From contig NZ_CP015405.2 in assembly GCF_001689125.2 (NCBI RefSeq), forward strand, positions 3,327,001 to 3,391,000: a stretch of 64,000 bases of DNA, written 5' to 3'. Positions 1 through 8,846 of this stretch are shown piece after piece. The DNA is from Blautia pseudococcoides. Lineage in GTDB: Bacteria; Bacillota; Clostridia; Lachnospirales; Lachnospiraceae. Numbering within the stretch: the first letter of the stretch is position 1; every line of letters begins with the position of its first letter. The notes below the pieces were generated by a model. It was not told the DNA's origin and did no database searches. It worked only from the letters and a program-made list of their open reading frames with translations. A program made the translations under genes and the position numbers.

Positions 1-647
1 GCCTGGTCTCCTGTGTCTGTACCTTTTCCTCTTTTAGGCCCATCCGGCGTTTTTTTTCTTTCGGCGCAAGCTCTGTGGAAAAAAGCACCTTAACCTTCTT
101 TATTTTTCTTTTTTTCAATTCCGTCCGCATGACCTTTGCCAAGGGACATACACTGGTTTTCGCAATATCCGCGATCTGAAAACAGGACGGATCCAGCTTG
201 TTTCCGGTCCCCATACAGGATATGACCGGCTTGTTGCAGGCCTTTGCCCTGTCTATGAGAAGGATCTTGGCAGAGACCGTGTCCACTGCGTCAACAATAT
301 AATCATAACTGGAAAAATCAAATAAACTGACTGTCTCAGCAGAAAAAAAAGTCTCATAGGTATGAACCACTGCGTCCTCATTGATATCAGCAATGCGCTC
401 TTTTGCTACCTGTACTTTTTTTCTTCCGATCGTAGAACGAAGCGCTACCAGCTGTCTGTTCAGGTTTGTTACTGCAACTTCATCGTGGTCCACCAAGATC
501 AGGTTCCCCACACCGGCTCTTGCCAGTGCCTCCACCACATAGGACCCCACACCGCCCAGGCCAAACACCGCGACCTTGGAATCGGCAAGGATCTCCAGTC
601 CCTCTTTTCCTATTAATCCTTCTGAACGGGAAAATGCATGCAGCATA
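1..647 (-). CDS. tcdA: tRNA threonylcarbamoyladenosine dehydratase (TcdA/CsdL, ThiF family), 3' end cut by window
   Basis: The reverse strand reads open from the ATG at 645-647 to base 1, so the C-terminal end lies outside the window. The start is preceded by AGGAGG. The protein opens MLHAFSRSEGLIGKEGLE and continues with the nucleotide-binding glycine motif VAVFGLGGVGSYVVEALARA (about residues 22-41), then LVDHDEVAVTNLNRQL and a VDAVDTVSAK segment. This is the E1-like/ThiF fold of the enzymes that cyclise t6A to ct6A in tRNA in an ATP-dependent reaction; the NLNRQ motif and short N-terminus fit TcdA better than MoeB or ThiF. No partner gene (csdA/csdE) is visible. The upstream region carries a tandem repeat array. 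Family assignment is firm, exact substrate is by homology. Confidence 0.85.
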
Positions 648-680
648 CTTGCGGTTCCTCCTAAGTAAAAACTATTTTAA

Positions 681-983
681 TCGAATAACGGCTCGCTTCC
701 CCGGCTCGCCGCTTCTTTAATGTACCGCCTTGACCTAGGTCAAGCCGTATCGAATAACGGCTCGCTTCCCGGGCTCGCCATTCTTTAATGTACCGCCTTG
801 ACCTAGGTCAAGCCGTATCGAATAACGGCTCGCTTCCCGGGCTCGCCATTCTTTAATGTACCGCCTTGACCTAGGTCAAGCCGTATCGAATAACGGCTCG
901 CTTCCCGGGCTCGCCATTCTTTAATGTACCGCCTTGACCTAGGTCAAGCCGTATCGAATAACGGCTCGCTTCCCGGGCTCGCC
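681..983. repeat. 68-bp tandem repeat array with internal palindromes
   Basis: Units begin at 681, 750, 818, 886 and 954 (spacing 69, 68, 68, 68); the fifth is partial and ends near 983. Every complete unit contains the perfect 16-nt palindrome CTTGACCTAGGTCAAG and a GC-rich segment centred on CCCGGG between two GGCTCGC direct repeats. Units 2-4 are essentially identical and the first differs at a few bases. The last unit is followed by GCCGTTATTC (981-990), the exact complement of GAATAACGGC at 956-965, forming a 10-bp stem with a 15-nt loop. The array fills the gap between spoVAE and tcdA (648-1025), downstream of one and upstream of the other. No T-tract follows on the minus strand, so it is not a standard terminator. 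Confidence 0.95.
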
Positions 984-1025
984 GTTATTCTTCATTATAC
1001 TATTAAATCCCTTAATTGTATAGAA

Positions 1026-1382
1026 CTAGTTTTTCATCTTTGGCTTAAAAATAAGGCTGGCCAGGTATGCGAATATGAGGGCTGCCGAGATTCCCACAGC
1101 GCTGGAGGTAAAGCCTCCCATGAAGATTCCGATGAATCCCTGCTCTCCGATGGCCTTTTTTACGCCTTTCCAGAGAAGATTTCCAAATCCAAGAAGGGGA
1201 ACGCTGGCTCCTGCGCCGGCAAAATCCATGAGCTTGTCATAGATCCCCACTGACCCAAGAACAGCTCCTGTGCATACCAGAAGTACCATAACGCGGCCCG
1301 GCAGCAGCTTTGTCTTGTCTAAAAGTATCTGAACCAGGGCACAGATCAGCCCTCCAACCCAAAATGCATTGATATAATCCAT
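1026..1382 (-). CDS. spoVAE: Stage V sporulation protein AE (SpoVAE/AEb)
   Basis: A 118-residue hydrophobic protein with about four membrane segments and the SpoVAE-type motifs GGLICALVQILLD, PGRVMV and GFTSSAVGISAALIFAYL. The SpoVA proteins form the inner-membrane channel of the spore through which calcium dipicolinate enters during sporulation and leaves in germination. The start is preceded by AGGAGGCAGTAAAT. It is the last gene of spoVAC-spoVAD-spoVAE, starting 25 nt after spoVAD. Length and sequence are typical of the AEb-type subunit; no AEa or AF gene follows, and the downstream side is a repeat array. Confidence 0.93.
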   Translation of the reverse strand: MDYINAFWVGGLICALVQILLDKTKLLPGRVMVLLVCTGAVLGSVGIYDKLMDFAGAGASVPLLGFGNLLWKGVKKAIGEQGFIGIFMGGFTSSAVGISAALIFAYLASLIFKPKMKN

Positions 1383-1407
1383 ATTTACTGCCTCCTGTTA
1401 TCCTGCT

Positions 1408-2433
1408 TTAACAATGCTCCACCACAACAGCCTGGGCGATTCCGGGCACACTTTTTCCCTCATTGTAACTGACTTTGGACAAAAGCGCTCCTGTGGGGAC
1501 AAATAGAACACGTTTCCATTCTCCCTTCTCAATCTTTGGGAGAATATAAGACGCAAAGGTTACGGCAGAACAGCCGCAGCCGCTTCCGCCCGCATGTGTG
1601 TCCTGGGACTCCTTGTCATAGATTTCTATGCCGCAGTCCATATGCTGCTTTTCAATGTCAAAGCCTTTTACCTTCAGCATGTCAAAGAGAATACGCTGCC
1701 CCACTTCACCCAGGTCCCCAGTGATGATCCTGTCGTAATCCTCGGGCATACGGTTAAAGTCCATCATGTTTTGGTAAATGGTATCACAGGCAGCCGGAGC
1801 CATACAGGCTCCCATATTCAGGGAATCCTTGAGGCCGAAATCAATGATCTTTCCTGTGGTAATGCCGGTGATCCGGGCCTTTCCCCCTTTTGTTCCCAAG
1901 ACACAGGCTCCGCTTCCCGTTACCGTCCAGGTGGCGGACAGGGGACGCTGGTTTCCGTATCCGAGAGGAAAGCGGAATTCTTTCTCCGCGCTGCCGAAAT
2001 GGCTGGAGGTGACTGCCACCACATAGTCACCGTATCCTGCCGCCACAGCCATGGAGGACAGGGAAAGTGCCTCGCCCATAGTGGCGCAGGCTCCATACAG
2101 CCCGTACACCGGCGTGTCAAACTCTATGATACCAAAAGATGAGGCAATGGTCTGTGCCAGAAGGTCGCCCACATAAATCGTGCGGATCTGCCATTTCTCC
2201 AGTTCTGCCTTCCCAATCGCCATTGTGACGGCTTCCTTCTGAAGGACGCTTTCCGCCTCCTCCCAGGACTGACATCCGAACATGCCGTCCTCCCCGCCTA
2301 TCACATCAAAATATTTTCCCAGAGGGCCGTCCCCCTCCTTTTTTCCTACAATGGAGGCTCCGCTTAAAATATGAACCGCATGTTCAAACTGAATACTCTG
2401 TTTACCGATTGTCTGTTTTCTCACATCTGTCAT
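1408..2433 (-). CDS. spoVAD: Stage V sporulation protein AD (SpoVAD)
   Basis: A protein of 341 residues with the thiolase/ketosynthase-like fold of SpoVAD, the dipicolinate-binding soluble subunit of the SpoVA channel. Visible hallmarks are YGLYGACATMGEAL (the thiolase-like Cys loop), the GSGACVLG segment, ITGDLGEVGQ, and HAGGSGCGCSAVTFASYILP near the C-terminus. The start chosen is the ATG at 2433, which overlaps the spoVAC stop as ATGA; an in-frame ATG at 2448 is the alternative. The overlap argues for translational coupling with spoVAC. Confidence 0.95.
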   Translation of the reverse strand: MTDVRKQTIGKQSIQFEHAVHILSGASIVGKKEGDGPLGKYFDVIGGEDGMFGCQSWEEAESVLQKEAVTMAIGKAELEKWQIRTIYVGDLLAQTIASSFGIIEFDTPVYGLYGACATMGEALSLSSMAVAAGYGDYVVAVTSSHFGSAEKEFRFPLGYGNQRPLSATWTVTGSGACVLGTKGGKARITGITTGKIIDFGLKDSLNMGACMAPAACDTIYQNMMDFNRMPEDYDRIITGDLGEVGQRILFDMLKVKGFDIEKQHMDCGIEIYDKESQDTHAGGSGCGCSAVTFASYILPKIEKGEWKRVLFVPTGALLSKVSYNEGKSVPGIAQAVVVEHC

Positions 2434-2921
2434 CCCACGATCCCCCATAATTTAAGGCCATAATAGACTGCTCCCAATACGGCTGAAGTCAGAATACCAT
2501 AAAGGATAACCGGACCCGCAATAACAAAAATTTTACAGCCGATCCCAAACACCTGGCCTTCTTTCTGATACTCAATGGCCGGGGCTGCCACTGAATTGGC
2601 AAACCCAGTAATAGGCACCAGGGTTCCGGCGCCGGCCCACTTTGCAATTTTAGGATAAATATTGAAACCGGTACAAAGTACACTTAAAAGTACCAGGATC
2701 AAAGAAGTCCAGCCGCCGCTGATCTCTTTATCCAATCCCTGGCTCATACAGAAATTCATGATCCCCTGACCCAGTACGCAGATTGCACCGCCGCTCAGAA
2801 AAGCGCGGCACATGTTTTTAAACAGGCTGTGGGTGGGCGTCACCTGCTTTACATATTTTTCATATTCTTTGGCTTTTTTCTGTTTTTCCTGCTCCGCTGC
2901 AGTTGCCATAACTTTCACCAT
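2430..2921 (-). CDS. spoVAC: Stage V sporulation protein AC (SpoVAC)
   Basis: About 163 residues. A charged N-terminus (KEYEKYVKQVTPTHSLFKNM) precedes four or so membrane segments including FLSGGAICVLGQGI, a GWTSLILVLLSVL stretch and AGAGTLVPITGFANS; this is the mechanosensitive SpoVAC subunit of the dipicolinate channel. The frame stays open to 3032, but the conserved part starts at the ATG at 2921 (or 2909). Three genes spoVAC-AD-AE form one operon. SpoVAA and SpoVAB, normally the upstream members, are instead near 45 kb in this window. Confidence 0.92.
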   Translation of the reverse strand: MVKVMATAAEQEKQKKAKEYEKYVKQVTPTHSLFKNMCRAFLSGGAICVLGQGIMNFCMSQGLDKEISGGWTSLILVLLSVLCTGFNIYPKIAKWAGAGTLVPITGFANSVAAPAIEYQKEGQVFGIGCKIFVIAGPVILYGILTSAVLGAVYYGLKLWGIVG

Positions 2922-2973
2922 CCTTTTTTCCTGCTTCGTGATCATAGAAGCTGCTTGTAACCATCCAGCAGAT

Positions 2974-3017
2974 CCGGTGTTCCATCCGGCCAGAAACCAA
3001 ACTGAATGGAACACCGG
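2974..3017 (-). other. 12-bp inverted repeat in the spoVAC leader
   Basis: The minus strand carries CCGGTGTTCCAT and its exact complement ATGGAACACCGG separated by 20 nt (arms 3006-3017 and 2974-2985). It lies between the predicted start of transcription near 3039 and the spoVAC start. It has no T-tract, so it is a leader hairpin rather than a terminator; it may affect mRNA stability or translation. Confidence 0.7.
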
Positions 3018-3045
3018 GCCTTTACTGAACAATTACGCTTTCAGA

Positions 3046-3075
3046 TAGTATGAGAATGTTATGATAAAAATATGT
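3046..3075 (-). promoter_or_regulatory. Putative forespore sigma-G-type promoter for spoVAC-AD-AE
   Basis: On the minus strand ACATA (3071-3075) is followed after 18 nt by CATACTA (3046-3052). This matches the sigma-G pattern (GHATR, about 18 nt, CATnnTA), and B. subtilis spoVA is transcribed from a sigma-G promoter. Called by eye. Confidence 0.5.
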
Positions 3076-3089
3076 GCGGGAAAAAATTA

Positions 3090-3132
3090 TTAAAAAAGAA
3101 AGGCAAATCCGCAGATATGCAGATTTGCCTCA
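3090..3132 (-). terminator. Rho-independent terminator of the alarmone synthetase gene
   Basis: Minus-strand hairpin with 9-bp arms AGGCAAATC and GATTTGCCT (3122-3130 / 3101-3109), followed by TTCTTTTTTA. It lies 50 nt after the stop at 3180. Confidence 0.85.
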
Positions 3133-3179
3133 ACAGAGCAATCGTGGGTATTTCTTACGCAGTCAATATTTCCAGTCAG

Positions 3180-3770
3180 TCAGCGCCTGTCATTGTACTG
3201 CTCAAAACCTTCCTCAATTTCTTCTAAAATTTTCGCGTATCTGAGAAGTTCTTTCTGAATCTCCTCTTTGTCATCACGTTCCTGCTTATAGCACACCCGG
3301 TGCTCCATGCTGGCCCAGAAATCCATGCCAATGGTCCTGATCTGCACTTCCACCGGATAGTATTCCGTGCTGTCAATAGTGCAGACCTGAATGCCCAGAA
3401 CCATGTGATAGCTCCGGTAGCCGTTCTTTTTCGGATTGGCAATGTAGTCCTTTTCTTTGATCAATATAAGATCGTTCTGCTTTTTCAACTGCTCGGCAAG
3501 CAGTTCCACATCTCGCTCAAAATAGCAGATAACCCTGGCTCCCGCAATATCCTGAAGATTTTCCTTGGCATTTGTAAAGCTGGGGCTCAGTTCCATCCGC
3601 TCCAGTTTATCCTCAATACTTAGTTTCTGCTTGATTCTGGACTGAATATTGTGAATAGGATGGGATGCACTGCCATACATGGAATGGTTCAGCACATCCA
3701 GCCTGGCCTTTAGTAGGTTGAGCGCATCCTGATAGGGAACAATCAGATCATAATATTGTTCATTTGTCAT
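3180..3770 (-). CDS. Small alarmone synthetase, RelA/SpoT-domain (p)ppGpp synthetase (RelQ/YjbM type)
   Basis: A 196-residue stand-alone synthetase domain that transfers pyrophosphate from ATP to GDP/GTP. The family motifs are in order: DIAGARVICYF (about 74-84), NPKKNGYRSYHMV (about 112-124) and VEVQIRTIGMDFWASMEHRV (about 139-158). There is no HD hydrolase, TGS or ACT domain, and the length fits RelQ/SAS1. It has its own terminator and about 150 nt of upstream sequence, so it is probably a single-gene unit lying between spoVAC and the mannoside genes. Confidence 0.9.
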   Translation of the reverse strand: MTNEQYYDLIVPYQDALNLLKARLDVLNHSMYGSASHPIHNIQSRIKQKLSIEDKLERMELSPSFTNAKENLQDIAGARVICYFERDVELLAEQLKKQNDLILIKEKDYIANPKKNGYRSYHMVLGIQVCTIDSTEYYPVEVQIRTIGMDFWASMEHRVCYKQERDDKEEIQKELLRYAKILEEIEEGFEQYNDRR

Positions 3771-3919
3771 TTACCGTCCTCCTTTATAGGCAGACCATCC
3801 CCCTGTCTGCCCGCTCCTTCTACTATAACATAAACCGGCATATCCATAAATAAAGACGGGCTGAACTTTTTCTAAAAGGCTTATAAACTCTTCCCTCCGC
3901 GCCCTGCAGCCATATTGCT

Positions 3920-6469
3920 TTATTTGATGTCGTAAACGCTTCGCAGCCTGAGTGTATCAGCATTTCCGGAGATGATCTCCACCTCTTTTGTATCCCCGTT
4001 CAAGTCAAAATAATTGTCAGAAAGGACAAGGTCTTCCTCTTCATTTAGGATCTCTACACTTTTTGCATAGGATGACGCTGTGACCCTGATCTTATTTCCC
4101 TCTTTTTCCCAAGTCAGGCAGGGGTCTTCATAGCGGAAATACTTCGGGTAGGAAAAAATGACCGTCCCCTCTGATAAAACATGTGCCTTCTCTTCCCCAT
4201 CTTTTACTTCTATGGCCTGGAAGCTGACGTACTGGGTAAATACATCCACATGGGGAAGCTCTGTCTTCTCCAGCCACACAGCCGAGAGGGCGGGTACTGT
4301 TATCTCTTGTTCCTCCAGGCGCAGAATCTCTGCTTTTTGGTTACGGAGCTGCCAGCAGACTTTGATTTTTCTATCCTCTAAGGTTTCGTTGGCCACATTG
4401 AGGCGGATGGATTTTTCAAATGCAAAATGTTGCCGGTTCATGTTGGCCTCCTGGGTCATCCAGCCCTCCTCCTTACAGGAGATCATCACCGGGGCAAAAA
4501 AGCGTTTCGCATAATAATGAAGTGCTTTCCATCTGCCGCCGTAGTCAATGGAGGACCAGGATACCACAGGCCAGCAGTCATTTAACTGCCAGTATACAGC
4601 GCCCATACATCTACCCCGGTTCCTGCGGAAATGCTCCACCCCATAGCGGATGGCATCTGCCTGGAGAAGCTGGGATGCGTATAAAAGGGTGGTAAATTCT
4701 GTTGGGTACCGGTAGGTCTGCTGCAGATAATTCATGATTTTTCCGTTAGCCCCGTAATTCCTCTGGTGTTTTTCCATGACATAGGAGAAAATGTTAAAGT
4801 CCTCCGGGTCATCAGTGATCTGCTCCAGTGTCTTTTTAAAGGGAAATGCCTGAAATCCGAATTCTGAGGCATAGCGGAAAAAATGCTTTCTGTACTCAGA
4901 AAAGGGACGATTGCCGTGCCATACTTTCCAATCGTGTACATCTCCTCTGTCAGGGTCATTGGGCTTATCAAAGGAACCGCCTGAGGAGGGGCTGGCAGGC
5001 CAGTAAAAGGTCTGCGGGTCGTATTTTGACAAGACTTCGGGGAGGATACGCTCATACATGAACAGGTAATCCCTCACCTCTGACGGCTTTGTGACCCAGC
5101 ATCCCTCATCCACAAACATTTCCATCTCATTATTGCCGCACCACAGGCCAAGGGAGGCATGGTGCCGGATTCTCTTTATATTGTCCGCAAACTCCCGGCG
5201 GATATTTTCCTCAAATTCCGGCGTCAGTTCATAGACGGAACAGGCGAACATAAAGTCCTGCCAGACCAGAAATCCCATCTCGTCACACAACTCATAGAAC
5301 CAGTCCTCCGGATAACAGCCTCCTCCCCAGACACGGATCACATTAAAATTGGCCTCCCGGCAGGCTTCCAGCAGTTTTCTCGTCTTCTCCCTGCCGGTCC
5401 TGCCCAAAAGGTGGTCTTCCGGGATATAGTCTGCACCCATGGCAAATATGGATCTTCCGTTTAATTCATGGGCAAAGCTCTCCCCCCACTGGTCCTTCTC
5501 CCGGCGCATAGTGACCTGCCGCAGGCCAATCTTCTGCTCCCAAGTATCCAGTATAGCCCCTTGATAACAGAGTGTAACACAGATGTCATAGAGAGGCTGG
5601 CTGCCCAGGTTGTTGACCCACCACAGCTTAGGGCTTTCAATGGTCAGTTCCCCGGAGGGATCCTCCAGGATCCAGGTTCTGCCCTCCGGTTCCTTAATGC
5701 GGACAGTGTATGTAAAGGCGTCCGGAAGGGATCTCACAGATTCCCGGACTTCCACCCGGAAAGCAAGGCTGACCCGGTCCTCCCCATGGCTCTGCTGTAT
5801 ATACACGTTGTCAATTCTGGCTTCCTGAATGCCCAGAAGAGAAACCGGGCGGAAGATCCCTGCATCCGGAAGATGTGCTCCCCAGTCCCAGCCAAACATA
5901 TAGTGGGCTTTTCTCAGGTGCATAAACCCTTCGTATGTATCGTCATTTCCCATATTTCCGTATTTTTTGTAGGCTTCGGCTATGTATTTCAGAGGAGAAT
6001 GAAAGATGACTTGTATTTCATTGTCCCCTTCATGCAGGAGGTCCTTCACGTCAAATTCCCAGATTCGATGCATATTATAGGCTTTTCCTGCGTGTATTTG
6101 GTTTACATAAATGTCTGCCAGGGTATCCAGGCCGTCAAAATGAAGGACAACCCTGTGGTTTTTAAGCATACCCGGAAGTAATGTGAACCGGCATTGGTAC
6201 TCATAATCTTTTTCCATGAGGGCACAGATCTTGTCCTCATTGTCCTTCCAGAACGGGTCCTCCATCCGGCCGTTTCTAAGCAAATCCGTGTAAACGGTAC
6301 CCGGCACCACGGCTTCCTGCCAAGCTGCACTGCCCAGCTCCCTCATCCGCCAGACCGTACAGTCCTGCCTTCCTGTCTGGAGAGAATTATCATACTGCTC
6401 CGGTATTGTTCCGGCAGTCCTGTATAATGCCTGCCTTTGTCCTTGTGTATTTAAACTTCGTATTTCCAT
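3920..6469 (-). CDS. GH2 beta-mannosidase
   Basis: An 849-residue protein with the GH2 layout: jelly-roll N-terminal domain (including [18 protein letters not shown]), Ig-like domain, then a TIM barrel starting near GADYIPED. The acid/base Glu is in [10 protein letters not shown] (about E448) and the nucleophile in [10 protein letters not shown] (about E536); the WCGNNE form is typical of beta-mannosidases. The start at 6469 is supported by AAGGAGCTGATT. No signal peptide, so it acts in the cytoplasm, presumably splitting Man-beta-1,4-GlcNAc from imported oligosaccharides. It is the last gene after the ABC transporter and isomerase, separated from the isomerase by a hairpin. Confidence 0.93.
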   Translation of the reverse strand: MEIRSLNTQGQRQALYRTAGTIPEQYDNSLQTGRQDCTVWRMRELGSAAWQEAVVPGTVYTDLLRNGRMEDPFWKDNEDKICALMEKDYEYQCRFTLLPGMLKNHRVVLHFDGLDTLADIYVNQIHAGKAYNMHRIWEFDVKDLLHEGDNEIQVIFHSPLKYIAEAYKKYGNMGNDDTYEGFMHLRKAHYMFGWDWGAHLPDAGIFRPVSLLGIQEARIDNVYIQQSHGEDRVSLAFRVEVRESVRSLPDAFTYTVRIKEPEGRTWILEDPSGELTIESPKLWWVNNLGSQPLYDICVTLCYQGAILDTWEQKIGLRQVTMRREKDQWGESFAHELNGRSIFAMGADYIPEDHLLGRTGREKTRKLLEACREANFNVIRVWGGGCYPEDWFYELCDEMGFLVWQDFMFACSVYELTPEFEENIRREFADNIKRIRHHASLGLWCGNNEMEMFVDEGCWVTKPSEVRDYLFMYERILPEVLSKYDPQTFYWPASPSSGGSFDKPNDPDRGDVHDWKVWHGNRPFSEYRKHFFRYASEFGFQAFPFKKTLEQITDDPEDFNIFSYVMEKHQRNYGANGKIMNYLQQTYRYPTEFTTLLYASQLLQADAIRYGVEHFRRNRGRCMGAVYWQLNDCWPVVSWSSIDYGGRWKALHYYAKRFFAPVMISCKEEGWMTQEANMNRQHFAFEKSIRLNVANETLEDRKIKVCWQLRNQKAEILRLEEQEITVPALSAVWLEKTELPHVDVFTQYVSFQAIEVKDGEEKAHVLSEGTVIFSYPKYFRYEDPCLTWEKEGNKIRVTASSYAKSVEILNEEEDLVLSDNYFDLNGDTKEVEIISGNADTLRLRSVYDIK

Positions 6470-6487
6470 AATCAGCTCCTTATAAAT

Positions 6488-6517
6488 AAGCGCCCTGCTC
6501 AATGTAAGCGGGCGCTT
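6488..6517. other. Intergenic hairpin between isomerase and beta-mannosidase genes
   Basis: Arms AAGCGCCC (6488-6495) and GGGCGCTT (6510-6517), 14-nt loop. The T-rich side (TTTATTTTCTT) is on the plus strand, where there is no gene; on the minus strand TTATTTATAAGGAGC follows, merging into the beta-mannosidase ribosome binding site. It may be a processing or partial termination signal. Confidence 0.6.
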
Positions 6518-6545
6518 TATTTTCTTCCTTTATTCTATCCGGGGA

Positions 6546-7229
6546 TCAATCATCTGCTTTGGGATATTCTGTGCAGAGCAGACGGTAGGGTGGTTCGTCC
6601 TCCTCAATCTCAGGGAATCTTCCGATTGGTTCATAGAACCGGTTGTCATTTTCATCATCATTGCACATGGAAACCTCCCCTAAAAGTACAGGGCCTGTTC
6701 CCGGCTCCAGCGCAAAGTCATGATACATGTAGGGATAGATGGTAATACTCTCACCCGGCTGCAGCTTCACCTGAGTTCCCGCCGGAACTGTAAACGCTCT
6801 TCCGTCACAGTTTACCGTCACGTCCGTGTCAGCGAACTGCCCGTCTTCGGTGGAGTTGTAGACACGGATCAGCACATTGCCTCCGCCCCTGTTGATAATA
6901 TCCTCCATCTTATCCCAATGGAAATGCATGGGCGCTGTCTGCCCCTCTTTGATGTAGAGAAGCTTTTCCGCATAAGTTTTTGTATACATATCATTCTTCA
7001 GGTTGCCGTTCCGCAGCGTGATCAGAGAAAATCCGACTTGGTCAAATTTACCCAGTCCATAGTCCGTAATGTCCCATCCCAGCATGTTGTCACGGATCTC
7101 ATCATATGCATGACCTTTCTGCTCCCAGTCTTTTGGCGTAAAACCGCAGAATGGAGGAAGGGCAAAACAATGTTTCTGAATCATGGCTTCCATTTCTTTT
7201 AAAGCTGCGTTAATTTTGGATCTTTTCAT
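6546..7229 (-). CDS. D-lyxose/D-mannose ketol-isomerase (cupin)
   Basis: A 227-residue cupin-fold sugar isomerase of the D-lyxose isomerase family. The metal site is visible in PMHFHWDKMEDIINRGGG (H102, H104, E109) and in YPYMYHDFALEPG (H170). Known members interconvert D-lyxose/D-xylulose and D-mannose/D-fructose; in this mannosidase operon the mannose to fructose reaction is the likely one (inference). It lies between the solute-binding protein gene and the beta-mannosidase gene, all on one strand. The ribosome binding site is weak (GGAAAGGGAC about 12 nt upstream). Confidence 0.88.
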   Translation of the reverse strand: MKRSKINAALKEMEAMIQKHCFALPPFCGFTPKDWEQKGHAYDEIRDNMLGWDITDYGLGKFDQVGFSLITLRNGNLKNDMYTKTYAEKLLYIKEGQTAPMHFHWDKMEDIINRGGGNVLIRVYNSTEDGQFADTDVTVNCDGRAFTVPAGTQVKLQPGESITIYPYMYHDFALEPGTGPVLLGEVSMCNDDENDNRFYEPIGRFPEIEEDEPPYRLLCTEYPKADD

Positions 7230-7313
7230 TGCTCTATACTGTCCCTTTCCGATTCCCGTGCACCTGACAGCTCTCTCTATCTTATCCAGGTGCTGCGGGG
7301 ATATGAATGTCTT

Positions 7314-8810
7314 TTATTTTGTAGTTTTCCACTCGTCGATCTGTTTCTGCATCTCGTCAATAACTTCCCGGATCCCTGTTGCCTCCAGTTTTTCCTGCAG
7401 CTTAGGCAGGTATTCGTCAGGGTCTACACTTCCTGTATACAGGGATTTTCCGAACTCATCCAGTACGTTTCTGAAGCCTGCCACCTGTGTGCTCACCGGC
7501 TCCAGATTAAAATCGAACCCAAAGGACGGGGCTTCCTGGGAGGCATCATTGAATTCCTTGAAGGTATTCCATTTGTCAAGAGGCTCATTCTCCAGCACAT
7601 AGGTGTTGAACAATCCGCCCTGCACCCAGTATGGTACCGCATAGTCTTTGTTTGCACCGGGCTCCAGTTTCACTTTTGTATCGTATATGAAATCTTTGCC
7701 TTCTGCTGCAGCCTTTTCCTCTTCTGTAGGCTCTGCCTTGGTCCAATGAACGCCCTCAATACCATAATTCAAAAGGTTTCTCAGATATTCATCTGTATTG
7801 ACCAGATTTAAGAATTCCATAGCCTTTTCCGGATGTGCGGAGTTTTTATTGATAGCTGTCAGAGCACCGCGGGCAGACGCGTTTGTAACCTGGGTATCCA
7901 TAATGGGAGTGGAAACCACCTCATATCCCAGATCTTTGCCCCAAAGCAGTTCTGCATATGGCTGTCCGTCGCCTTTTGTCACAAAACGTTTGATTGATTT
8001 GTCATCCGTTGCTGTTGCTGCGTCTTTATTGATATACCCTGCCTCATAATATTTTCTCATGGTTTTCAGGGTGGATTTCATCCGGTCTGTCTCAAATACA
8101 TTTTTCACAGTCAGTGTATCATCCCCGTATTCAATACCTACGGGGTCCTGGATCTTATCCATGTAAGTAGGCGCTGAGTAATCCTTGGTCAAATAGAAAG
8201 GAACTACTTCCGGCTCATTTTCTTTTATCAATTTCAGCCATGGCTCCAAATCCTCCAGAGTCTGGATCTCTTCATAAGGAATGTTATATTTGTCCACATA
8301 TTCTTTTGTGAATACCCACATAGGACAGTTGCCGATCTCTTTTTCACTGGGTACACCGTATGTTACGCCGCCTACTTTCGCGGCTTCCCAGAAACGCTGG
8401 TCAACGGCGTCATACATCTCTTTTCCTTCTTCTTTCAGAAGGTCATCCAACTCCAGAAAGGCACCTTTCTGCGCATTCTGCAGATAATCATTGGCCCAGG
8501 AACAGGTAAAGCACATATCCCAATCATCGCCTGTGTTGATTACAACCTGCATTTTTTGGTTATAGTCGCCCCATGCAACATTGTTTACTTTGATCTTTAC
8601 ACCGATTTTTTCTTCTGTGTATTCATTTACCTTTTCCAGAACCTTTGGCGCGTCTTTCTGCGCATCACCAACCTGGTACCAGACAAGTTCTACAACTTCC
8701 TCTCCCTTTTCGTTTGTCTCTGCTTTCTTGCCGCAGCCGGACAGCATTCCCGCTGTCATGACGGCTGCCAGAGAGATTGCCAGGGCACGTTTTACCGTTC
8801 TATATTTCAT
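7314..8810 (-). CDS. Sugar ABC transporter solute-binding lipoprotein (LipO/LplA type)
   Basis: About 498 residues. The N-terminus MKYRTVKRALAISLAAVM followed by TAGMLSGCGKK is a lipoprotein signal with lipobox LSGC, so the mature protein is tethered to the membrane. The body is a family-1 extracellular binding protein with a LipO-like C-terminal domain (EFGKSLYTGSVDPDEYLPKL). The start at 8810 is preceded by GAGGAAAATAG. Gene order permease-permease-binding protein-isomerase-beta-mannosidase suggests a mannose-containing oligosaccharide as ligand. No ATPase gene is in the operon, as usual for CUT1 systems sharing MsmX-like ATPases. Confidence 0.9.
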   Translation of the reverse strand: MKYRTVKRALAISLAAVMTAGMLSGCGKKAETNEKGEEVVELVWYQVGDAQKDAPKVLEKVNEYTEEKIGVKIKVNNVAWGDYNQKMQVVINTGDDWDMCFTCSWANDYLQNAQKGAFLELDDLLKEEGKEMYDAVDQRFWEAAKVGGVTYGVPSEKEIGNCPMWVFTKEYVDKYNIPYEEIQTLEDLEPWLKLIKENEPEVVPFYLTKDYSAPTYMDKIQDPVGIEYGDDTLTVKNVFETDRMKSTLKTMRKYYEAGYINKDAATATDDKSIKRFVTKGDGQPYAELLWGKDLGYEVVSTPIMDTQVTNASARGALTAINKNSAHPEKAMEFLNLVNTDEYLRNLLNYGIEGVHWTKAEPTEEEKAAAEGKDFIYDTKVKLEPGANKDYAVPYWVQGGLFNTYVLENEPLDKWNTFKEFNDASQEAPSFGFDFNLEPVSTQVAGFRNVLDEFGKSLYTGSVDPDEYLPKLQEKLEATGIREVIDEMQKQIDEWKTTK

Positions 8811-8846
8811 TCTATTTTCCTCCTCAAATCTTTTACTTTTTGTCAA

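Noticed and set aside
681..983. CRISPR array
   Set aside because: Units are identical over their full 68 bp, with no variable spacers, and no cas genes are nearby.
7230..7313. Separate promoter for the isomerase gene
   Set aside because: The 84-nt gap shows no convincing -10/-35 or hairpin; co-transcription with the binding protein gene is more likely.
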